This document shows, in pieces, positions 50,807 through 57,120 of a stretch of 64,000 nt of DNA. Position numbers and translations under genes: made by a program. Under the pieces are notes generated by a model. The model did no database searches and was not told the origin of the DNA. It worked only from the letters and a program-made list of their open reading frames with translations. The stretch is from DATMER01 sp031390755 (GTDB lineage: Bacteria; Acidobacteriota; Thermoanaerobaculia; Multivoradales; UBA5704), in assembly GCA_031390755.1 (NCBI GenBank), contig JANMTS010000116.1, positions 1 through 64,000 of the forward strand, in the 5' to 3' direction. Each line of letters begins with the position of its first letter. Position 1 is the stretch's first letter.

Positions 50807-52681
50807 ATGTGCGGAATCGTGGGCTATGTGGGCAGCCGTGAGGTCGTGCCTCTTCTGATGGACGGGCTGCGGCGCCTCGAATACCGGGGCTACGACTCGG
50901 CCGGCGTCGTGGTGATCCAGGACGGCGGGCTGGAGACCTGCAAGGCGGAGGGCAAGCTCGACCGCCTCAAGGAGAAGCTGGCGGGCCAACCCCTCTACGG
51001 CCGCTACGGCCTGGGCCACACCCGCTGGGCCACGCACGGGCCGCCGAGCGAGCGCAACGCCCACCCCATGGTCGACTCCAAGGGCCGGGTGGCGCTGATC
51101 CACAACGGCATCATCGAGAACTTCCTCCCCCTGAAGAAGCGGCTGATCGCCGAGGGCTGGACGTTCAAGTCCGACACCGACACCGAGGTCGTGGCGAACC
51201 TGGTCTCGTCCTATCTGGACGACGGCGGAAGCAGGCACAGCCTGCGCGACGCCGTGACCCGCGCCTGCCGCGAGCTTGAGGGGATGTACGCCTTCGCCGC
51301 AGTCTCGACGACGCTCATCGCCGCCGCCGGCCAGGACGCTGATCAGGAAATAGTCGCCGCCCGCCAGGGGCCGCCGCTCGTCCTCGGTCTTGGAGCTCCC
51401 GGCAGCCGTGAACAGTTCCTGGCGTCGGACCCCTCCGCCCTCCTCGTCCACACCAAGGACGTGATCTTCCTGGAGAACGGCGACATCGCGCTCCTGACGC
51501 CGGACGGCGTCGAGATCCGGAACCGCCAGGGCGAGGATGTCCAGCGGCCGGTCCAGCGCCTCACCTGGGATCCCATCCAGGCGGAGAAGGGCGGCTACAA
51601 GCACTTCATGCTCAAGGAGATCCACGAGCAGACCCAGGCCGTGCAGGACACCTTCGCCGGCCGCGTGGACTTCGAGCGGTCCGAGATCCTCTTCGACACC
51701 GTGAAGCTGAGCGAGGACGAGCTGCGCCGCGTCGAGCGCATCCACCTGCTCGCCTGCGGCACCTCGTGGCACTCCGCGCTGATCGGCAAGTTCCTCATCG
51801 AGGAGCTGGCCCGCATCCCGGTCGAGGTCGACTACGGCTCCGAGTACCGCTACCGCAAGCCGATCGTCGACTCCCGCGTGCTGGCCGTGGGCATCTCCCA
51901 GTCCGGAGAGACCGCGGACACGCTCTCGGCCATGGAAGCCGCGCGCGACGGCGGCGCCCATCTCTTCGCCGTCTGCAACGTGCAGGGCAGCCAGGCCACG
52001 CGGATCAGCGACGGCGTCATCTACACCCACGCCGGCCCGGAGATCGGCGTCGCCTCCACCAAGGCGTTCACCACCCAGCTCGTGGCGCTCTACCTGCTCG
52101 CCCTCTACCTGCGCCAGCTCCGCTTCGGCCACGTCGAGCGGCACTATCTGAACGACCTCGCCCACCTGCCGCAGGCGGTCAACGACGTCATCCTGAAGCA
52201 GGAGCCGCGCATGGAGGAGCTGGCCCGGCGCTACTTCCGGGCCGAGAACTTCCTCTATCTGGGGCGCGGCATCAACTATCCGATCGCGCTCGAAGGCGCG
52301 CTCAAGCTCAAGGAGATCTCCTACATCCACGCCGAGGGCTACCCCGCGGGCGAGATGAAGCACGGTCCCATCGCCCTCATCGACCGCGACATGCCCGTGG
52401 TGTCGATCGCCACCGGCCACGACACGGTCTTCGAGAAGGCGAAGAGCAACCTCCAGGAGGTCAAGGCGCGCGACGGCGTGGTCATCGCCTTGACCGACCG
52501 CGATCCCGAGGAGCTGGGCGGCGTCTGCGACGAGATCATCGAGGTCCCCTCGGTCTCGCCGCTGCTCCAGCCGATCGTGAACGTCATCCCCCTCCAGCTC
52601 CTCGCCTACTTCACCGGCGTCCGCCGCGGTGCCGACGTGGACCAGCCGCGGAACCTGGCGAAGAGCGTGACGGTGGAGTAA
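50807..52681 (+). CDS. glmS: Glutamine-fructose-6-phosphate aminotransferase (isomerising)
   Basis: 624 aa. The N-terminal MCGIVGYVG carries the catalytic Cys (mature Cys1) for glutaminase; HTRWATHG and NGIIEN follow. Two SIS domains show CGTSWHSALIGKFLIEELA, SQSGETADTL, STKAFTTQ and a C-terminal AKSVTVE. It produces glucosamine-6-phosphate. A segment around residues 170-205 (AAAGQDADQEIVAARQG...GAPGSREQ) is longer than in the usual enzyme of about 605-610 aa. Immediately downstream of glmU, with GGAAGG before ATG 50807. Confidence 0.96.
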   Translation: MCGIVGYVGSREVVPLLMDGLRRLEYRGYDSAGVVVIQDGGLETCKAEGKLDRLKEKLAGQPLYGRYGLGHTRWATHGPPSERNAHPMVDSKGRVALIHNGIIENFLPLKKRLIAEGWTFKSDTDTEVVANLVSSYLDDGGSRHSLRDAVTRACRELEGMYAFAAVSTTLIAAAGQDADQEIVAARQGPPLVLGLGAPGSREQFLASDPSALLVHTKDVIFLENGDIALLTPDGVEIRNRQGEDVQRPVQRLTWDPIQAEKGGYKHFMLKEIHEQTQAVQDTFAGRVDFERSEILFDTVKLSEDELRRVERIHLLACGTSWHSALIGKFLIEELARIPVEVDYGSEYRYRKPIVDSRVLAVGISQSGETADTLSAMEAARDGGAHLFAVCNVQGSQATRISDGVIYTHAGPEIGVASTKAFTTQLVALYLLALYLRQLRFGHVERHYLNDLAHLPQAVNDVILKQEPRMEELARRYFRAENFLYLGRGINYPIALEGALKLKEISYIHAEGYPAGEMKHGPIALIDRDMPVVSIATGHDTVFEKAKSNLQEVKARDGVVIALTDRDPEELGGVCDEIIEVPSVSPLLQPIVNVIPLQLLAYFTGVRRGADVDQPRNLAKSVTVE

Positions 52682-52686
52682 GGGCC

Positions 52687-54600
52687 ATCGACACCGCCAC
52701 GACGGACCCCATCGCCTCGGTTTACGAGAGGCGCCGCGACGGCTTCCGGGAAGACGAGCGGCGCCTCGGCCGCATCTCCCTCCGGTTCTCGCTCGTCCGC
52801 GGCGCCCTGTTCCTGATCTTCGCCGCCTGTCTTCTCTGGGTGCTGGCGCGCGCCTCGGATCCGCAGCCGCTCGGCTGGCTCGGCGCCGCGGCCGCGCTCG
52901 TCGCGTTCCTGTCAGTCCTGCCGGGCCACGACCGAGCGCTCCGGCGGCAGCGCCGGGCGGCCGACCTGGTCCGTCTCAACGAGGAGGCCCTGCTGCGGCT
53001 GACCCGTTCGTGGACCAAGCTGCCGGAGCCGCCCGCCCTGGCCGCGGAGACGAGCGTGCCCAAGGTGCGCGACCTGAGCCTGCTCGGTCATGCCTCCCTC
53101 TTCCAGCTTCTGGGCACCGCACATGCCCCGCCGGGGCGGAACACCCTGGCCTCCTGGCTGCTCGACCCGGCCCCGCCCGCGGAGATCGCCGAACGCCAGG
53201 CGGCAGTGAAGGAGCTGGCGCCGGCGCTCGACTTCCGGCAGCAGCTCGAAGCGCGGACCCTCGCCATGGCCGGCATCTCGCCGGACGTCGAGCCGTTCCT
53301 GGCCTGGGCCGAAAGCCCGCCCTGGCTGCTGAACAAGCCCTGGCTCGTCTGGCTGGCGCGGGTCCTCCTCGTGGCGACCGCGATCGCCCTGGGGTTTCAC
53401 GTCGCGGACGTCCAGGCCTTCCTGGCCACGGCGCCGCCGGGCACGCCGCCGGGAGAGGTGCTGGCGGCGTTCCTGCCGTCCGCCCCCATGGCCTTGCTCC
53501 TGGCGATCAACCTGACGCTCAGCTATCTCATGAGCGGCCGGCTCGCCGCGAGCTTCGACCGGCTCCAGGCCCGGGAGCGGGAGTTTCAGCTGTACGCCGG
53601 GGCGCTGGAGCTGATCCCCGAGCACACCTTCCAGGCGCCGCCGCTCCAGCGGATCACCGCCGCGCTCGCGCCCGAGGGCCGGAGCGCCCACCGGTGGATG
53701 GCGCTCCTCCAGAGCCGGATGGGGCTCTCCGATGCCCGCCACTCCGGCATCCTTCATTTCTTCCTCCAGGTGTTCCTGCTCTGGGACTTCCACACCCTCT
53801 GGCTCCTGGAGCGCTGGCAGCAGGCGACCGGCGTCCATGTGCGGCGCTGGCTGGCGGCGCTGGGCGAGATGGAGGCCTTCTGCGCGCTGGCCGGGCTCGC
53901 GCACGACAACCCCGACTGGGCCTTCCCGCGGGTGGCGGCCGGAGAGACGAGCTTCGCGGCGAGCCGGCTCGGGCATCCTCTGGTGGCGGCTTCGAAGCGG
54001 GTCACCAACGACGTGGAGCTGGGGCCGACGGGCACGTTTCTCCTCGTCACCGGCTCGAACATGTCGGGCAAGAGCACGCTGCTGCGCTCGATCGGCATCA
54101 ACGCCGTCCTGGCCCAGGCCGGCGGCCCGGTCTGCGCCGCGGACCTGCGCATGCCGCCGGTCGACCTCGCCACCAGCATCCTCGTGGAAGACTCCCTGGA
54201 GGACGGCGTCTCCTTCTTCCTGGCCGAGCTTCACCGCATCCGCTCCGTGGTGGACGCCGCGGACCGCGCCCACGCCGAGGGGCGGATCGTCCTCTACCTG
54301 CTCGACGAGATCCTGCGGGGGACGAACAGCCACGAGCGGCAGGTGGCGGTGCGCCGGGTGATCCGCCACCTCCTGCGCCAGGGAGCGCTCGGCGCCGTCT
54401 CCACCCACGACCTCCAGATCGCCGAGATCGTAGAGCTGGCCGACGCCGTCCGCCCGGTCCACTTCCGAGAGACCCTCCACCCCGGCGGCGATCCGCCCAT
54501 GACCTTCGACTACCTCATGCGGCCCGGCGTGGCCACCACCACGAACGCCCTCCACCTGATGGAGCTGGTCGGCCTCAAATCTTCGCAGATCGAAGATTGA
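52687..54600 (+). CDS. MutS-family ATPase with two membrane hairpins
   Basis: About 637 aa. N-terminal membrane hairpin (LVRGALFLIFAACLLWVLAR, GWLGAAAALVAFLSV), a MutS core-like helical region interrupted by a second hydrophobic pair (LARVLLVATAIALGFHVA, APMALLLAINLTLSYLMSG), then a complete ATPase domain with GSNMSGKSTLLRSIG, LYLLDEILRGTNSHER and STHDLQIAEI. It lacks mismatch-binding and Smr domains, so a mismatch repair role is unlikely. The start is unclear: no ATG, GTG or TTG lies in frame between the glmS end and the first membrane segment. ATC 52687, preceded by GGAG and AAGGG, is the best candidate; otherwise translation may reinitiate or start inside glmS. Confidence 0.8.
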   Translation: MDTATTDPIASVYERRRDGFREDERRLGRISLRFSLVRGALFLIFAACLLWVLARASDPQPLGWLGAAAALVAFLSVLPGHDRALRRQRRAADLVRLNEEALLRLTRSWTKLPEPPALAAETSVPKVRDLSLLGHASLFQLLGTAHAPPGRNTLASWLLDPAPPAEIAERQAAVKELAPALDFRQQLEARTLAMAGISPDVEPFLAWAESPPWLLNKPWLVWLARVLLVATAIALGFHVADVQAFLATAPPGTPPGEVLAAFLPSAPMALLLAINLTLSYLMSGRLAASFDRLQAREREFQLYAGALELIPEHTFQAPPLQRITAALAPEGRSAHRWMALLQSRMGLSDARHSGILHFFLQVFLLWDFHTLWLLERWQQATGVHVRRWLAALGEMEAFCALAGLAHDNPDWAFPRVAAGETSFAASRLGHPLVAASKRVTNDVELGPTGTFLLVTGSNMSGKSTLLRSIGINAVLAQAGGPVCAADLRMPPVDLATSILVEDSLEDGVSFFLAELHRIRSVVDAADRAHAEGRIVLYLLDEILRGTNSHERQVAVRRVIRHLLRQGALGAVSTHDLQIAEIVELADAVRPVHFRETLHPGGDPPMTFDYLMRPGVATTTNALHLMELVGLKSSQIED

Positions 54601-54702
54601 ACTTTCGATGTGCGAAAGCTCAGGGCGAAAAGCGGGCGGCTCTGTACCGCTGTAGACCCTCCCCACTCGCCCCCGCCAAATTTCTGCTGCGACTCGCGCG
54701 TT

Positions 54703-54946
54703 AATCGCGCGTAAAAACTCGTGAGTCGCGCCGGCAACCTTGTTAGTCGCGCGTGAAAACTCGAAGTTGCGCGCGACTAACGAGAAGTTGAACGCGACTC
54801 ATTTGCGAGTTGCGCCGAAATACATGAGTTTCTCGTCCCCGGGTAGGTAGTTGCGCGCGAGTAGATCTTCATTCGCGACCAACTAGACGCGGATCTGAGC
54901 CGCTAAAGGGGGGTTGCGCGCAAAACTCCGTCGACTTGCGACAAGA
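54703..54946. repeat. Array D: about 12 palindromic units at 19-22 bp
   Basis: Centres near 54709.5, 54730.5, 54751.5, 54771.5, 54792.5, 54814.5, 54833.5, 54855.5, 54877.5, 54899.5, 54918.5 and 54939.5, with a possible eroded thirteenth at 54688. The best unit is AGTTGCGCGCGACT (54765-54778). Related units read AGTCGCGCGTGAAA and AGTTGCGCGCGAGT. The 5-8 bp linkers are often ACTCG- or AACGAG-like. The sequence core is unlike arrays A-C. No A/B leader or tail element is seen. It lies between the MutS-like gene and the decayed AraC gene. Confidence 0.72.
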
Positions 54947-54990
54947 TTCCGGTCCGCGGCAGCCCCCGGGTGCCGACTCGCCGTGGACTT

Positions 54991-55274
54991 TCAGTCCGCG
55001 TCTTCCACGAGGCTGACGCTGTTCGGGTATCGAGCCGCGGCGAGGAACTCGCGGGGAGACATGCCGCTCAGCTCCCGGAACTCGGCGTTCATGTGCGGCT
55101 GATCGTGGTAGCCGGCGTCAAGGGCCAGCTCGGCGAGCGAGCCTTCCGGCGGAGTGCAGCCCTTCGAGGAAACGGCGGAAGCGGTGGCTGCGGGCGAAGT
55201 GCTTGGGGGTGACGCCGACCTGGTCCCGGAACGTGGCGAGGAAGCGCGTCCTGGTCAGGCCGGTCCGCTCGCCG
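54991..55274 (-). pseudogene. Decayed AraC-family regulator, C-terminal part
   Basis: The minus strand encodes SERTGLTRTRFLATFRDQVG, VTPKHFARSHRFRRFLEGLH, then after a frameshift near 55145 SLAELALDAGYHDQPHMNAEF and RELSGMSPREFLAAARYP. These are the two helix-turn-helix halves of an AraC-family DNA-binding domain (the GYHDQPHMNAEF-x-x-x-GMSP motif is diagnostic). The first half and second half are out of frame, and the N-terminal ligand domain is missing, so it is inactive. Its upstream end runs into an MFS fragment. Confidence 0.83.
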
Positions 55275-55362
55275 GGATCATGATCCCGAAGCCGATGGTG
55301 TCCAGGAGAACCGTGATGAAGATGAAGGCGGGGGCCTTCCGGCCCGGCGTACGTGCGTTCAT
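55255..55362 (-). pseudogene. First transmembrane segment of an MFS transporter, truncated
   Basis: ATG 55362 opens a frame reading MNARTPGRKAPAFIFITVLL then DTIGFGIMIPASG and a stop. FIFITVLLD-x-(I/L)GFGI(I/M)IP is the first helix of Tet/Bcr-type major facilitator drug exporters. Everything beyond the first helix is absent; the sequence passes directly into the AraC remnant, suggesting a deletion that removed the transporter body and the regulator's front. Confidence 0.78.
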
Positions 55363-55430
55363 GGAGAGCAGGGTAGCCATCCGTCCGTCCGGCGTCTTGG
55401 AAAAAAGTCCAGCCGACCTCGGCCAGGGGC

Positions 55431-55460
55431 TTGCGCTCCGCCCCCCACTGCCCTTACAAT
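55431..55460 (+). promoter_or_regulatory. Candidate promoter of tRNA-Arg
   Basis: TTGCGC (55431-55436), an 18-bp spacer and TACAAT (55455-55460), 39 bases before the tRNA 5' end. No other promoter-like pair is nearer. Confidence 0.55.
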
Positions 55461-55499
55461 CCGGCGTCCGCACGGCACCCAAAGCCGGCCGCGGCCTAT

Positions 55500-55576
55500 G
55501 CAGCCATAGCTCAACTGGATAGAGCGACAGACTACGGATCTGTAGGTTGGGGGTTCGACTCCTCCTGGCTGCACCA
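55500..55576 (+). tRNA. tRNA-Arg (anticodon ACG)
   Basis: The acceptor stem GCAGCCA (55500-55506) pairs with TGGCTGC (55566-55572), followed by discriminator A and an encoded CCA. The anticodon stem is ACAGA/TCTGT with loop CTACGGA, giving anticodon ACG; the T-loop is GTTCGACTC. Length 77. The ACG wobble base is normally edited to inosine to read CGU, CGC and CGA. Confidence 0.97.
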
Positions 55577-55894
55577 CTTCTAAATCCAATCAAAAGAACG
55601 ACTTAGCTTAAATCTTAGAGCATCCTTCGTAGTGCGCCTTCGCCGCCGGGGCGCACGCGGTAGGTATTCGCGCTGACGGGACCGGAGGTTGGGCCTATGG
55701 CCTGAGCGGAACCCGTCGTGCTCTACAACCTGCCGCGCGTACTCGCCGCCGTAGCGGTGGACGACACGAGTCGGCTATCCGACGGCTAAGCGTCTTCATG
55801 GCGAATGGAACTACACGATCTCTCCAAGTGGAAAATCTTGTCATTGAAACTTTTATTTCGTGACGAGAATCATTCAGCCAGCCAGGCAGGCGGC
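55577..55894. other. Gap between the tRNA and the PKS operon end
   Basis: I see no gene here. A small inverted repeat (GTCGG then CCGAC near 55771-55784) and an A+T-rich stretch at about 55840-55870 just past the minus-strand dehydratase stop could be part of a transcription end, but no convincing terminator with a T-tract is visible. I find no att-like repeat of the tRNA 3' end in the sequence that follows. Confidence 0.4.
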
Positions 55895-56434
55895 TCAGCG
55901 GTTCACGTAGACCAGCTCCATGAGCCCGTAGGAACAGATTCCACCGTTCTTCAGGATCTGTCCTTCGAAGGTGACCGTCACGTCGTCGTCGTCCACGATG
56001 CGGGCGTGGATCTCCAGCCGGTCGCCGGGCAGGAGGGCGGTCAGCAGGATTCCGTGATGAATCCGGAGGGCCAGCATCTTCTCCAGCCGGACCTCCTCCG
56101 TGATCCGCGCGCTCCCCGCCGCCAGGAAGTAGACCAGGCACAGGGCGAGCTGGCCCATCGTCTCGATGTGCAGGACGCCCGGATAGATCGGCTCTTCCGG
56201 CACGTGGCCCCGGAAGACCGGATCCTCCGGCGAGAGGGTGCGGAAGCCTCGAATGCAGCTCCGCACCAGGTTCACGCCGGTGATCTCGTCGACGAACAGG
56301 AAGGGGTCGCGGTGGGGAAGGATCCGTTTGACGTCTTCCTGTTTGAAGGAGACCTCGCGATTGGCGGGGTCCGGTTTCCACAAAGGGAGCCGCTGCCCTT
56401 CCCGGACCAGCGGCTCCATCTCGTCAGGGCGCAT
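55895..56434 (-). CDS. FabZ-like hot-dog dehydratase/thioesterase, last gene of the PKS operon
   Basis: 180 aa. ILPHRDPFLFVDEI has the FabZ-type catalytic His, and FRGHVPEEPIYPGVLHIETMGQL carries the conserved segment with the second active-site acid on the central helix (Glu in IETMGQ). FabZ enzymes dehydrate 3-hydroxyacyl-ACP. The N-terminal 30 residues are an extra leader. ATG 56434, with GGAGGG upstream, is preferred to 56500, which would overlap the previous gene. In this context it may supply the dehydration that the PKS module (which has KR but no visible DH) lacks; this is inference. Confidence 0.83.
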   Translation of the reverse strand: MRPDEMEPLVREGQRLPLWKPDPANREVSFKQEDVKRILPHRDPFLFVDEITGVNLVRSCIRGFRTLSPEDPVFRGHVPEEPIYPGVLHIETMGQLALCLVYFLAAGSARITEEVRLEKMLALRIHHGILLTALLPGDRLEIHARIVDDDDVTVTFEGQILKNGGICSYGLMELVYVNR

Positions 56435-56454
56435 AGGCGTCTCGTCCCTCCGGC

Positions 56455-57120
56455 TCAGCGCACGACCAGGTGCTTGATGTTTTCGTAGGCCGTGCTCCAC
56501 AGGTTGGGCGTGCTCTCGAAGGCGCGCGCCGAGATGGCCCAGCGGTCCTTGGTGCCCATCCGGACGTTGTGGAGGATGTTGGTGCGCACCAGGGTGAGCT
56601 TCTCATGGCTGATCTGGTGGCTTTCCGTTTCGGTCAACCGATCGACCCCGATCTCCTTGTATTCGAGGTCGCCGACCTCCTGGGAGTCGAACTGGGCCTG
56701 GTCCCGGGCCGCCTGCAGGCACTCCTCGTAGTCCTCGGGGTTCCACCACGGCTGGTACCAGACCATCTCGGCGTCCGTCTCCTCCAGCACCCAGTTGTAG
56801 GCGCCGCTGACCGGCAGCAGCTCCTTGCTCCCGTCCTCGTGTTCCTTCGGCTCGATGTCGATGTGCGCGGCAGGGTGCTGATAACCGGCCGTCCGGAAGA
56901 AGATCAGCGCCGATGTCACCGTGAGCCCCGTCTTGTCCTTGACCTCCTCGACCCACTCGGGCCGGAACAGGACGGACTGGTCCAGGAGCCAGACGCCCGC
57001 AACGCCGGGAGCCCAGATCTGGGTAACCCCCGGCCGCTCCGGTTGCGAGAGCAGGTAGTCCTTCAGGTCCATGGACAAGGCATTGTCGACGCGAACGTCC
57101 AGCTCATACCAGTTCTTCAT
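56455..57120 (-). CDS. Unknown protein with HxD...H...R pattern (possible Fe(II)/2OG oxygenase)
   Basis: 221 aa. I do not recognise a named family. H86-x-D88 in QHPAAHIDIE, a strand-rich segment (SGAYNWVLEE...AEMVWYQPW), and H184 with R193 in ILHNVRMGTKDRWAISAR give the HxD...H...R layout of double-stranded beta-helix iron/2-oxoglutarate oxygenases. The fold is inferred, not shown. Its start overlaps the PKS stop by 17 bases, so translation is coupled and a tailoring role on the polyketide is likely. It ends 20 bases before the dehydratase start. Confidence 0.7.
   Translation of the reverse strand: MKNWYELDVRVDNALSMDLKDYLLSQPERPGVTQIWAPGVAGVWLLDQSVLFRPEWVEEVKDKTGLTVTSALIFFRTAGYQHPAAHIDIEPKEHEDGSKELLPVSGAYNWVLEETDAEMVWYQPWWNPEDYEECLQAARDQAQFDSQEVGDLEYKEIGVDRLTETESHQISHEKLTLVRTNILHNVRMGTKDRWAISARAFESTPNLWSTAYENIKHLVVR

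Noticed and set aside
52687..54600. Calling the MutS-like protein a mismatch repair enzyme
   Set aside because: The mismatch-recognition domain and the MutS2 Smr domain are absent and the protein has membrane segments.
54602..54618. CTTTCG/CGAAAG hairpin after the MutS-like stop as a terminator
   Set aside because: Only six base pairs and no T-tract follow; too weak to annotate.
55500..55576. tRNA-Arg as an integration attachment site for an island
   Set aside because: No integrase gene and no repeat of the tRNA 3' end were seen on either side within the window.
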